This document shows positions 55,856 to 64,000 of a stretch of DNA of 64,000 bases, piece after piece. Position 1 is the stretch's first letter. Every line of letters starts with the position of its first letter. A program made the translations under genes and the position numbers. This stretch comes from Methylaequor sp045563055 (GTDB taxonomy: Bacteria > Pseudomonadota > Alphaproteobacteria > Methylaequorales > Methylaequoraceae): contig JBJKUR010000015.1 in the NCBI GenBank assembly GCA_045563055.1, forward strand, positions 12,413-76,412. The letters are read 5' to 3'. The notes under the pieces are model-generated. The model searched no databases and had not been told where the DNA came from. It saw only the letters and a program-made list of their open reading frames with translations.

Positions 55856-57142
55856 ATGTCACAAATACAACAGTTATATGCGCGTGAAATAATTGATAGT
55901 AGAGGTTATCCAACAGTCGAAGTCGAAGTCACCCTAACGTCAGGTCATGTTGACAGAGCATCGGTTCCTTCTGGTGCATCTACTGGAACTTACGAAGCGC
56001 ATGAATTGCGAGATGGGGACAAAAATAGATTTTTTTCAAAAGGAGTTAAAAAAGCAGTTCATTTCATTAACACAGAAATTAATGATACGATATCAGGTTT
56101 TGAAATAATAGATCAAGGTGATATTGATAGAACTTTAATAGATTTAGATGGTACAAAAAATAAAAAAAGATTAGGTGCAAATTCAATTTTAGCGGTTTCC
56201 TTAGCATGTGCTAAAGTTGCAGCCATATATACGGGAGTTCCATTGTTTAAGTATATTGGCGGAATGCAGAATAGTTTACCTACCCCAATGATGAATATAA
56301 TTAATGGTGGATGTCATGCTAATAATAAACTTGATTTTCAGGAATTTATGATTATTCCATGCGGTTTTAAAACGTTTAAAGAATCATTAAGAGCGGGTTG
56401 TGAAATTTTTCATACCTTGAAAGATATTCTTTCAAAGAAAAAGTATTCAACATCTGTTGGAGACGAAGGTGGCTTTTCCCCTGATATATCATCAAATAAA
56501 GAATGTTTAGATCTTATTATTCAGTCTATTGAAAAAGCAAACTATAAACCTGGTGAAGATGTTTTTTTAGGACTTGATGTCGCGGCGTCAGAAATGTTTG
56601 AATCAAAAAGATACAAACTCTCCGGTGAATCTCTATCATTAACTTCCGAAGATTTTATAAAATACTATGAAAATTTAATTTCAAATTATCCAATTATTTC
56701 AATTGAAGACGGTCTGGACGAGAATGATTGGGAAGGTTGGAAACAACTAACTCAAACCATTGGAAGTAAATGCCAATTGGTTGGGGATGATTTATTTGTC
56801 ACATCTACTGAAAGACTCAAAGAAGGAATTAAGATGAAGACAGGAAACTCTATTCTTATCAAATTAAATCAGATTGGTTCACTATCTGAGACTATAAGTA
56901 CTATTAAGTTAGCAAAAAAAAATAATTTTAGTACAATTATTTCTCATAGGTCAGGTGAAACTGAGGAAACATTTATTTCAGACTTTTCTGTTGGTATGTC
57001 TGCCGGTCAAATTAAAACTGGTTCATTAAGTAGATCTGAAAGAGTATCTAAGTACAACCAACTCTTGAGGATAGAAGATCAAAGTGAACTTATTGAATTT
57101 TCTGGAAAAAATCCGTTTCAAAAATTTTTAAATGATAGATAA
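55856..57142 (+). CDS. eno: Enolase
   Basis: A 428-residue glycolytic enzyme interconverting 2-phosphoglycerate and PEP. Seen are REIIDSRGYPTVEVEVTL, VPSGASTGTYEAHELRDGD, the catalytic SVGDEGGFSPD, the metal ligands in GLDVAASEM, SIEDGLDENDW and LVGDDLFVTS, and ISHRSGETEETFISDFSVG. Complete. It overlaps ftsB by 11 bases. Confidence 0.97.
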   Translation: MSQIQQLYAREIIDSRGYPTVEVEVTLTSGHVDRASVPSGASTGTYEAHELRDGDKNRFFSKGVKKAVHFINTEINDTISGFEIIDQGDIDRTLIDLDGTKNKKRLGANSILAVSLACAKVAAIYTGVPLFKYIGGMQNSLPTPMMNIINGGCHANNKLDFQEFMIIPCGFKTFKESLRAGCEIFHTLKDILSKKKYSTSVGDEGGFSPDISSNKECLDLIIQSIEKANYKPGEDVFLGLDVAASEMFESKRYKLSGESLSLTSEDFIKYYENLISNYPIISIEDGLDENDWEGWKQLTQTIGSKCQLVGDDLFVTSTERLKEGIKMKTGNSILIKLNQIGSLSETISTIKLAKKNNFSTIISHRSGETEETFISDFSVGMSAGQIKTGSLSRSERVSKYNQLLRIEDQSELIEFSGKNPFQKFLNDR

Positions 57143-57425
57143 AAATAAAATCCTTTATTTTACATACTTATTAATAATTTTTTTTTTAATTTTTGAAATT
57201 TTATTTTCAAAAAAAAATATTTTTTCTGTATTTGATAATTTTGAAAATATCAACAATCAAAAACAAATATTAAGTTATAAAATGAAAGAACTCGATACTC
57301 ATGAGAGATTTATTAAAAATTTTGAGAGCAATAAAGATTTCCAAAAAATCATAATTAAAGACAAATTATACTATAAAGATATGAATGAAATTATATTACG
57401 TTATGAATTATCTAATTCAGAATAA
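57132..57425 (+). CDS. ftsB: FtsB/DivIC-like septum formation initiator
   Basis: A 97-residue bitopic membrane protein: one helix (about residues 7-25), then a short coiled coil (FENINNQKQILSYKMKEL) and a C-terminal region ending KDKLYYKDMNEIILRYEL, which matches alphaproteobacterial FtsB/DivIC proteins in layout. FtsB links FtsL and FtsQ in the divisome. Identification depends on architecture and the place directly after eno. Its last 14 bases overlap the end of the convergent pncC. Confidence 0.8.
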   Translation: MIDKNKILYFTYLLIIFFLIFEILFSKKNIFSVFDNFENINNQKQILSYKMKELDTHERFIKNFESNKDFQKIIIKDKLYYKDMNEIILRYELSNSE

Positions 57426-57891
57426 TCTTTGAACCTAAATTAATCATTTCCTTGACAGTTTGTTCAATTATTCTCAACCGATTCTTTGTTGGAAATTTTT
57501 TTTTTGATACTACAGTTTGTTGCTTATAATTTATTCCAATAAAAACTAAACCTATATCATCTTTTTTAGTAATTATATTAGGACCAGCTTGCCCTGTGCA
57601 AGAAATAGATAAATTATTATTACTTTTAGAAAATTTAGATACTTTCTTAACCATAATTTCAGCAACTTCTTCACTAAATACGCCATACTTTTTTAAATGT
57701 TTATCAATACCTAGAATTGATCTTTTGGAATTATCACTGTAACAAACAATCGAATAGTCAATTATCTCTGATGCACCCTTAATTTTTATAATCTCATATG
57801 CTAATTTTCCACCAGATATTGATTCAGCTAGACAAAGCTTGATATTTTTTTTCCTTAAGGCATCAATAAATTTATTTAAATCACTTTTCAT
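57412..57891 (-). CDS. pncC: CinA C-terminal domain protein (nicotinamide-nucleotide amidase PncC)
   Basis: A 159-residue stand-alone CinA C-terminal domain, which deamidates nicotinamide mononucleotide in NAD recycling. Family motifs: LCLAESISGGKLAYEII, YSIVCYSDNSKRSILGI, GVFSEEVAEIMV and ISCTGQAGP. The N-terminal MoaB-like domain of full CinA is missing, as usual for the YdeJ/YgaD type. It overlaps pgpA by an ATGA and ftsB tail-to-tail. Confidence 0.93.
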   Translation of the reverse strand: MKSDLNKFIDALRKKNIKLCLAESISGGKLAYEIIKIKGASEIIDYSIVCYSDNSKRSILGIDKHLKKYGVFSEEVAEIMVKKVSKFSKSNNNLSISCTGQAGPNIITKKDDIGLVFIGINYKQQTVVSKKKFPTKNRLRIIEQTVKEMINLGSKIILN

Positions 57892-58340
57892 AAACCATAA
57901 TAATAAATGAAACCTACAGCCACTATAGATCCAGCAATAATATCATCAAGTACTACACCAAACTCTGTTTTAATTTTATCAAAATAATTTATTGGAAAAG
58001 GTTTAAATATGTCTAAAATTCTAAAAGAAATAAAAGCTATTAAATAGTCTAATATTTTTTCGTTACAAAACAGAAGTGGAATAGCTTGACCTATATATTC
58101 ATCACATACAAAGTAACTTGGATCTTTATTTTTACTATTCATTAATGCAATTTTTAAAAGAAATAAAGATGTTATTAAATATAGAGTCAATAAAAAAAAT
58201 ATAGTTGTCACAGAAATATAACTTTTGGAAATCCATAATATTGGCAATATAACTGCTGAGGCAACAGTCCCTGGAAAGATAGGAAAATAACCAACACCAA
58301 AACCTGAACAAAAAATAATTGAAATTCTTTTTAAAATCAT
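57888..58340 (-). CDS. pgpA: Phosphatidylglycerophosphatase A
   Basis: A 150-residue inner-membrane phosphatase making phosphatidylglycerol. Seen are FGVGYFPIFPGTVAS and the acidic motif VCDEYIGQAIPLL, then FRILDIFKPFPINYFD and the second acidic motif GVVLDDIIAGSIVAV. ATG 58340 is preferred because it forms an ATGA overlap with the ispDF stop; the frame reaches up to 58370. Confidence 0.94.
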   Translation of the reverse strand: MILKRISIIFCSGFGVGYFPIFPGTVASAVILPILWISKSYISVTTIFFLLTLYLITSLFLLKIALMNSKNKDPSYFVCDEYIGQAIPLLFCNEKILDYLIAFISFRILDIFKPFPINYFDKIKTEFGVVLDDIIAGSIVAVGFIYYYGL

Positions 58341-59491
58341 TTTTTTGATAAAACAACTGAGACTTGGCATGCAATGCCTTCTTCTCTTCCAAGGAAACCG
58401 AGCTTTTCGGTTGTTGTTCCTTTTATATTAATGAATTTTGGGTCTGTTTTAAGTGCATTTGACACACTTTTCATAAATTTAGGTTTATATTCGCTAACCT
58501 TTGGTTTTTCACATATTAATGTGATGTCAAGGTTATTGATTTGATAATTTTCTTCAGAGATTTTTTTTCTGGCAAACTCCATAAAGAAAATAGATTCTTT
58601 ATTTTTCCATTTATTTTCACTTGGTGGAAAATGTGTTCCTATATCACCTAAACATAATGCGCCTAAGATGGCGTCAACTATTGAATGAAACCCAACGTCA
58701 GCATCTGAATGGCCAGCTAAAGATTTATTAAACGGAATTTTTACGCCAAAAAGAATAAGAAACTTTCCTTTTGTAAATTTATGAACGTCAAATCCATTTC
58801 CAACTCTTATATTATTCATTTTTATATCCTTCTCGATAATTTGTTTTCCGAACTCATAATCTTTCTTAGTTGTAATTTTAAAGTTTGATAGTTCTCCATC
58901 TATTATTTTAATACTTTTTGTATGTTTATACAAAAGCATTGAGTCATCAGTAAATTCTTTATTTTTATTTTTTGTATGAGCTTTAAAAATTTGATCGTAA
59001 TGATATCCTTGCGGAGTTTGTATGAGTTGAAGATCATCCCTCAAGATGTTTCGGTATTCATTTTTTTTTATTTTTCTTATTGAATCGAAAATTTTAATTG
59101 AGGGTACTACACTTTTATTGGTTTTAAGATTCTCAAGGATGTTAGAAACTAATTTTTTTGAGAAAAAAGGTCTAACTGCATCATGAATAATAACATTTTT
59201 AAATTTATAATCTTTTCCTGCCAATAGACCGTTAAAGACAGAGCTTTGTCTTGTCTTACCACCTTCAGTAATAATTATTTCGTCACTATCAAATAATCTT
59301 TTAGTTTTTGCTATATAACTTTTATTACTTACAATAATTATTTTTTTAAATAAATTTAATTCTAATAGTTTTTCTACAGTAATCTTAATGATTGGCTTAT
59401 TATTTATCTTAAAAAATTGTTTTGGAAGTTTAGAGTCAAACCTTTCCCCTTTCCCTCCACTAAGTATTATTGCTAAGTTATTTTTCTGCAT
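58337..59491 (-). CDS. ispDF: Bifunctional IspD/IspF (MEP cytidylyltransferase / MECDP synthase)
   Basis: A fusion of about 384 residues for two MEP-pathway steps. The IspD half (about residues 1-225) has ILSGGKGERFDSKLPKQFF, HDAVRPFFS and DDLQLIQTPQGYHYD; the IspF half (about 228-384) begins VGNGFDVHKF and has the metal site LAGHSDADVGFHSIVDA, GDIGTHFPPSENKWK and the end GREEGIACQVSVVL. Both active sites look intact; the fusion is frequent in alphaproteobacteria. ATG 59491 is preferred to a TTG one codon upstream. Confidence 0.96.
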   Translation of the reverse strand: MQKNNLAIILSGGKGERFDSKLPKQFFKINNKPIIKITVEKLLELNLFKKIIIVSNKSYIAKTKRLFDSDEIIITEGGKTRQSSVFNGLLAGKDYKFKNVIIHDAVRPFFSKKLVSNILENLKTNKSVVPSIKIFDSIRKIKKNEYRNILRDDLQLIQTPQGYHYDQIFKAHTKNKNKEFTDDSMLLYKHTKSIKIIDGELSNFKITTKKDYEFGKQIIEKDIKMNNIRVGNGFDVHKFTKGKFLILFGVKIPFNKSLAGHSDADVGFHSIVDAILGALCLGDIGTHFPPSENKWKNKESIFFMEFARKKISEENYQINNLDITLICEKPKVSEYKPKFMKSVSNALKTDPKFINIKGTTTEKLGFLGREEGIACQVSVVLSKK

Positions 59492-59515
59492 CAATTTTTA
59501 TAGTATAGATTATGT

Positions 59516-60259
59516 ATGAATTTATATATATTTATTGAAATCATATCAATATTTAGTCTCATCATGTTTTCTTTGCTGTGTTTTACTAAAATAGAAAATA
59601 AATGGGATATAAACAAGATTACTTATTTATTTAGCTTAATTTTTTTGGGGATAATGAGTTTATTTCATTATTTTTTTATTTTAAGTTTAGGTTCTAGTAA
59701 ATTGACACTTGTAACATCTCTTTTGATAGTCATTACTTTTTTCGTCTTTTTTGTGCTCTCTCTTTTCTCAGGTCAGTTTGTTCGTTTGAGAATTTTATTC
59801 ATTCCATTCTTTTTTTCACTTTTAATTTTTAGATCATTTATTGGAATAACTCTTGATGATACCCTTTCTAACTATCAATTATTTAATAATAAATTTTTGG
59901 TCGTTCATATAATTACATCATTACTTTCTTATTCATTAATTACAATTAGCCTTGTCACATCTTTTTGTATTTATGTTCAAGATTTGTATATTAAAAAAAT
60001 GAAATACAATAAAATTATTAATAATTTTCTTCCTTCAATGTACGAAAGTGAACTCCTTGCAGTAAGATTTTTATACGCAACAATAATATTTCTAATAGTT
60101 TCTTTAATTACTGGACTTTATTATTATATTGAAAGTGGTCAAAATTTAATCTATTTTTTATCTGAAAAAGTTGTATTAAGTATAATTACGCTTATTTTAA
60201 CTTTTATTATAATTTTAATAAGGGTATTTAGAGGAATATCAGGTCAAATGATCTTTTAA
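59516..60259 (+). CDS. CcsA/YpjD-like cytochrome c assembly-type membrane protein
   Basis: A 247-residue integral membrane protein with about eight hydrophobic helices. The second half has the layout of CcsA/CcmC/YpjD relatives: a helix with FLVVHIITSLLSYSLITIS, a linker QDLYIKKMKYNKIINNFLPS then MYESELLAVRFLYATIIF, a conserved pattern in YpjD/HemX-like proteins. The tryptophan-rich haem motif of true CcsA is not seen, so a direct role in cytochrome c maturation is unproven. It is divergent from ispDF. Confidence 0.78.
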   Translation: MNLYIFIEIISIFSLIMFSLLCFTKIENKWDINKITYLFSLIFLGIMSLFHYFFILSLGSSKLTLVTSLLIVITFFVFFVLSLFSGQFVRLRILFIPFFFSLLIFRSFIGITLDDTLSNYQLFNNKFLVVHIITSLLSYSLITISLVTSFCIYVQDLYIKKMKYNKIINNFLPSMYESELLAVRFLYATIIFLIVSLITGLYYYIESGQNLIYFLSEKVVLSIITLILTFIIILIRVFRGISGQMIF

Positions 60260-60319
60260 AATGATTTTGTTATCTTATCTTTTCATTAGCTTTTCTTACT
60301 TTGGTATCAAATTAATTCA

Positions 60320-61270
60320 ATGATGTTAAAAGTTGGAAATTTAAATATCAAAAATAATCTTTTATTAGCACCAATGTCTGGTGTAACTGATTATCCATAT
60401 AGAGAAATAGTTAAAAAGTTTAAACCTGGTCTTGTTTTTTCAGAAATGATTGCAAGTAGGGCTCTATTAGCAAATAGTAAAAAAACTATGAAAATGATAA
60501 AAAAAACAGATAATTTTTTATCTGCAGTTCAGATTGCTGGATGTGAAGCAAATGTTATGAGTGAGGCAGCTAAAATTTGCGAAGACCACGGTGCTGATCT
60601 TTTAGACATAAACATGGGTTGTCCAGTAAAAAAAGTCGTAAATGGATACGCTGGTTCCGCTTTAATGAGAGATGAGTTGTTAGCATCTCAAATTTTAAAA
60701 TCCGTCACGAAATCAGTAAATATTCCAGTTACTCTTAAAATGAGAAAAGGCTGGGACGATAAATCGCTTAATGCTCCTAAGATTGCAAAAATAGCAGAAG
60801 AATCTGGGGTAAAAATGATAACTGTTCATGGAAGAACAAGATGTCAAATGTATAGGGGTAAATCAGATTGGAAGTTTGTAAGAAAGGTTAAAAACTCAGT
60901 TAAGATTCCTGTTCTTGTGAATGGTGATATCTGTAATTCAGAGGATGTTGATATATCACTTAATGAATCTGGAGCTGATGGATTAATGATTGGAAGAGGT
61001 TCTTATGGAAAACCATGGATCTTTCAAGAACTAAATAATAATGGCACTAAAATATTTAAGTGTAATAAAAAGAGAAAAGAGATAATTCTTCAACATTTAG
61101 ATGGATCTCTAGATCATTATGGAATAGAGGTTGGAATCAAATCTTTCAGGAAACATTTGAGTTGGTATTCTAAGTCGCTTGATAATTCAAATGAATTTAG
61201 ATTCAAAGTTAATAAATGTTTAGATAAAACTCTATTAAAAAATTTTATAAATGATTTTTTTAAAGATTAA
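60320..61270 (+). CDS. dusB: tRNA-dihydrouridine synthase B
   Basis: A 316-residue flavin enzyme reducing uridines in the tRNA D loop. Seen are LLLAPMSGVTDYPYREI, SEMIASRALL, QIAGCEANVMSEAAKIC, DINMGCPVKKVVNGYAGSAL with the catalytic cysteine, MRKGWDD, TVHGRTRCQMYRGKSDW and LMIGRGSYGKPWIF. It stands directly before ntrB, the old nifR3-ntrB-ntrC arrangement; it overlaps ntrB by one base. Confidence 0.97.
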   Translation: MMLKVGNLNIKNNLLLAPMSGVTDYPYREIVKKFKPGLVFSEMIASRALLANSKKTMKMIKKTDNFLSAVQIAGCEANVMSEAAKICEDHGADLLDINMGCPVKKVVNGYAGSALMRDELLASQILKSVTKSVNIPVTLKMRKGWDDKSLNAPKIAKIAEESGVKMITVHGRTRCQMYRGKSDWKFVRKVKNSVKIPVLVNGDICNSEDVDISLNESGADGLMIGRGSYGKPWIFQELNNNGTKIFKCNKKRKEIILQHLDGSLDHYGIEVGIKSFRKHLSWYSKSLDNSNEFRFKVNKCLDKTLLKNFINDFFKD

Positions 61271-62322
61271 TGTCCAAAGATGATACAATAGTTAATTTCA
61301 AGTCAATTTTTGATCTTTTTCCAGATGCAATTTTTATTATAAATAAAGAAAATTTAAAAATTGAATTCTGTAACTTTGAATCTCAAAACTTACTATCCAA
61401 AAGTGATCACCAAATTAAAGGTACAGATATAAGTCAAATTTTCAGCAAACAATATATACTTAAGGCAAATCTAAAAGAGATAATTAAAAAAAAAGGAGTC
61501 TTTTTTATTAAGGAGGATAAATTTGAAATTAACAAATTATTTTTTGAATTAATATGCATAACCTCTGATGATCTTGGAAATAGTTTTATGCTTGTTCTAA
61601 AAAAACTTGTTAGTGACTCAGATAGACAATTAGCTGTAAATCAAGAACATTTTAGCGAGGTTTTCTCAATTCTTGCACATGAGATAAACAATCCCATTTC
61701 ATCAATACGATTAGCTTCAGATTTAATTAGAAAGAGATATGTGAATGTTGAAAGTGAGTTGTTAAATATTATTAACTCAGAAGCAAAAAGAATAACAAGA
61801 CTTTTTACAAACTTTAATTTAAGTAAAGGAAATAATTTCAATGCTAAAACTCGCGAAAATATTCATGAGTTGATAAGAATATGTTTATTCAAGATTAAAA
61901 AATTCGAAAATTTAACAATAATTGAAGAATTTGATCCTTCTCTTCCAACGCTATTAATTAACAAAGACTTAATAATGCAATCATTTGACAACATTCTGAG
62001 CAATAGTTATGAGTCTTCAAATTTGACAAGTGGTTCTTTTATAAAAATTCAAACTAAGTTTGTTATTGGAGAAGTTATAAAAATTCCAAATATAAAGGAT
62101 AATATTAAAAAAAATTTAATAAGTATTATATTCACTGATAATGGCTCGGGAATAGATAAAGTTAATTTAAGTAAAATATTTTTACCATTTTTTTCTACAA
62201 AAAAAAGAGGTTCAGGTATAGGTTTATTTTTGGTAAAAAAAATAATTGATGATCATGATGGGAGTATTGTTATAGAATCAGATAAAGAAGTTACATCTGT
62301 AAAAATAACCTTGCCAATATAA
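61270..62322 (+). CDS. ntrB: Nitrogen regulation sensor kinase NtrB
   Basis: A 350-residue cytoplasmic histidine kinase. An N-terminal PAS domain (about residues 10-115) is followed by the phosphoacceptor region FSILAHEINNPISSIRLAS with the H box histidine, and the ATPase domain with N box ILSNSYESS, G1 FTDNGSGIDKVN, F box FLPFFSTKKRGSG and G2 GIGLFLVKKIIDDHDGSI. NtrB phosphorylates or dephosphorylates NtrC according to nitrogen status through PII. ntrC follows after six bases. Confidence 0.95.
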   Translation: MSKDDTIVNFKSIFDLFPDAIFIINKENLKIEFCNFESQNLLSKSDHQIKGTDISQIFSKQYILKANLKEIIKKKGVFFIKEDKFEINKLFFELICITSDDLGNSFMLVLKKLVSDSDRQLAVNQEHFSEVFSILAHEINNPISSIRLASDLIRKRYVNVESELLNIINSEAKRITRLFTNFNLSKGNNFNAKTRENIHELIRICLFKIKKFENLTIIEEFDPSLPTLLINKDLIMQSFDNILSNSYESSNLTSGSFIKIQTKFVIGEVIKIPNIKDNIKKNLISIIFTDNGSGIDKVNLSKIFLPFFSTKKRGSGIGLFLVKKIIDDHDGSIVIESDKEVTSVKITLPI

Positions 62323-62328
62323 TTTATT

Positions 62329-63763
62329 ATGCAAAAAAAAATTCTTATTATTGATGATGATCATCACTTAAAAGTCTTAATGGTTAAAGCCTTAAGTAAT
62401 TCAAAAATATCAATAAAAACCTCATCAACTATTTCTGAAGGTTGGATTATTCTTGAAAAGGAAAATTTTGATCTTGTTATTTGCGATGTTATGTTACCTG
62501 ATGGTGATGGACTAGAGCTAGTTAAAAAATTAAAAAAAAAAATTCAATCACCTCGAATTTATTATTATAAGTGCTCAAAATAATATTTTGACAGCTATCA
62601 AGGCTGATCAATTAGATGTGTTTGAATATATTCCAAAACCATTGGATTTGAATGATTTGACTATTTCAGTTGATAGATCATTAAAAAAAAAAGATAAATT
62701 TGCTGAACAATTTAAAATTGAAGAAAATTTACCAATGATTGGTACATCTTTGGTTATGCAAGATGTTTATAAAAAAATTGCCAAAATAACTAAAACGAAT
62801 TTCTCTGTTTTAATTAATGGAGAGTCGGGTACAGGAAAAGAATTAGTTGCGAGGACTATTCATAATTTTAGTGAGAGAGCTCAGCAACCTTTTATTGTGA
62901 TTAATATGGCATCCTTACCCCAAAATTTAATAGAAAGTGAGTTATTCGGTTATGAAAAAGGAGCTTTTACAGGAGCTGAAAAACAAACTATAGGTTTCTT
63001 TGAAAAAGCGTCTGGTGGGACTTTGTTTTTAGATGAAATAGGTGATATGCCTCTTGATATTCAATCTAGACTATTAAGAGTCCTTCAATTTGGTGAGGTA
63101 ACAAGAGTTGGAGGCAGAGAATTAATCAAAATTGACGTTAGAATAGTTTCAGCAACAAATAAGAATCTAATTAACTCGATTGAAAAAGGTGAGTTTCGAG
63201 AAGATCTATTTTATAGACTCAACGTGATAAATATAAAATTACCTCCATTAAGAGATAGGGAAAACGATATAGTTTCCTTATCAAATCATTACTTATCGCT
63301 TTTTTCTGATAGTCACAAACAATTGGACAGTTCTGCTATTAATTTTTTAAAGAATTATGAGTGGCCAGGGAACATTCGAGAATTGGAAAATCTATTTAAA
63401 CGTATATCAGTTTTAGTTTCCGATAGAATAATTAGTTCAAGTCAAATTGAAGATTTTATTGATCAAACTACTCAGAATGTAACTGAAGATGTTTTAAAAA
63501 ATAATAAATCTGAAAAAGAAAATTTAAGATCATATTTAGATGGATTTTTAGATAACTTTTTCACTTCACTAGAACTTAATGATAAAGAAATTGAGCTTTA
63601 TAGTAAATTTATGGATGAATTTGAAAGGCCCTTATTATTAAAAACACTTGAATTCTGTAAAGGGAACCAAATCAAAACAGCACAGATGTTAGGAATTAAT
63701 AGAAATACTTTAAGAACAAAAATTAATAAACTCAAAATACCATTGAAGTTTGGAAAAAAATGA
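62329..63763 (+). CDS. ntrC: Nitrogen regulation response regulator NtrC, frameshifted as sequenced
   Basis: A sigma-54 activator split by one extra base: frame one (ATG 62329) stops at 62583, frame two continues to 63763; together about 477 residues, normal for NtrC. The receiver has ILIIDDDHHLKVL and the phosphoacceptor in CDVMLPDGDG, then (second frame) ISAQNNILTAIKADQL and YIPKPLDL. The AAA+ domain has GESGTGKELVART, ESELFGYEKGAFTGAE and GGTLFLDEIGDMP; the Fis-type helix-turn-helix is NRNTLRTKINKL. The break lies between A11 (62532-62542) and CGAATTT (62554-62560). All functional motifs are present on either side. Confidence 0.92.
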
Positions 63764-64000
63764 TTTTCAAAAGATTGTTTGATTTTGTAGATAAGAAAGA
63801 TTCGTTAAATTTTTTCTTAATTTTCTTTTTTTTGTCTTCTTTTATTTTAAGTTTATTAATTTTCCTTACTCTTTCAGGAAATCTCTCTAATTTAGAGGAA
63901 ATCGATAATGTTTCGGATTTAATATCAATCAATTTTGTTCTAATTGTTTTATTAATAATAATTTCTGTAAAAAAGATAAAAGATAATTTTCAAAAAGAAA
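63760..64000 (+). CDS. ntrY: NtrY-type sensor kinase, N-terminal fragment (continues past window)
   Basis: An open frame from ATG 63760, in an ATGA overlap with the ntrC stop, to the window end (80 residues). It shows a short basic cytoplasmic start (MIFKRLFDFVDKKDS) and two hydrophobic helices (about residues 18-38 and 54-70) joined by a short acidic loop. This matches the N-terminus of NtrY, whose gene follows ntrC in alphaproteobacteria; kinase domains are outside the window, so the assignment leans on context. Confidence 0.75.
   Translation, partial: MIFKRLFDFVDKKDSLNFFLIFFFLSSFILSLLIFLTLSGNLSNLEEIDNVSDLISINFVLIVLLIIISVKKIKDNFQKE

Noticed and set aside
1..64000. Mobile elements, prophage, CRISPR arrays, toxin-antitoxin or defence genes
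   Set aside because: I looked for transposase, integrase, repeat-spacer and short paired-gene patterns on both strands and saw none; gene order is conserved housekeeping almost throughout.

Overview
The window is an AT-rich, densely packed chromosomal segment of an alphaproteobacterium. It looks like a free-living, genome-streamlined marine lineage of the SAR11/HIMB59 kind, but the sequence alone does not fix the order. The class assignment rests on several points. The gene orders lon-hupB-tRNA-nuoA..N, nuoN-birA-coaX-rnj-mce-DUF1467-proS-lolC-lolD-dnaE, rpsB-tsf-pyrH-frr-uppS-cdsA-dxr-rseP-bamA-skp-lpxD-fabZ-lpxA-lpxI-lpxB-gltA, ppiD-trpEGDC-moaC-moeA-lexA-gltX, tpiA-secG-pyrG-kdsA-eno-ftsB and ispDF-dusB-ntrB-ntrC-ntrY are typical of the class. 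ProRS is the short form without the insertion domain, IspD and IspF are fused, and the SOS box upstream of lexA has the alphaproteobacterial form GTTC-N7-GTTC. There are no insertion sequences, prophage genes, CRISPR arrays or obvious genomic islands.

Layout. 1-2.2 kb: the end of lon, hupB, a frame-broken family-5 uracil-DNA glycosylase on the minus strand, and adjacent tRNA-Val(TAC) and tRNA-Asp(GTC). 2.3-3.4 kb: an unrecognised secreted protein, the only clearly accessory-looking gene. 3.46-17.2 kb: the complete 14-gene complex I operon nuoA-N, with a one-base frameshift in nuoF. 17.2-27.6 kb: biotin ligase, pantothenate kinase, RNase J, methylmalonyl-CoA epimerase, prolyl-tRNA synthetase, the lipoprotein exporter, and the replicative polymerase subunit DnaE. 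27.7-41.5 kb: translation factors, then isoprenoid, phospholipid, outer-membrane assembly and lipid A genes. 41.5-52.2 kb (minus strand): citrate synthase, GluRS, LexA, molybdopterin genes, tryptophan genes and a periplasmic folding factor. 52.2-57.4 kb: glycolysis, CTP and KDO synthesis, SecG and FtsB. 57.4-59.5 kb (minus): pncC, pgpA, ispDF. 59.5-64 kb: a CcsA/YpjD-like membrane protein, dusB, and the nitrogen regulators ntrB, ntrC (one-base frameshift) and the start of ntrY.

Most genes overlap or abut, so promoters are few. The readable ones (lexA, nuoA, less certainly lpxA) place the -10 element only 5-8 bases before the start codon, which suggests leaderless or nearly leaderless mRNAs. 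TTG and GTG starts are common. No stretch above 300 bases lacks a gene. I do not see a clearly new multi-gene system. The best leads are the three +1 frameshifts (nuoF, ntrC, udg) set against intact A14 runs elsewhere, the unknown secreted protein beside the tRNA pair, the rpsB leader with two competing hairpins, and the leaderless SOS-controlled lexA promoter.
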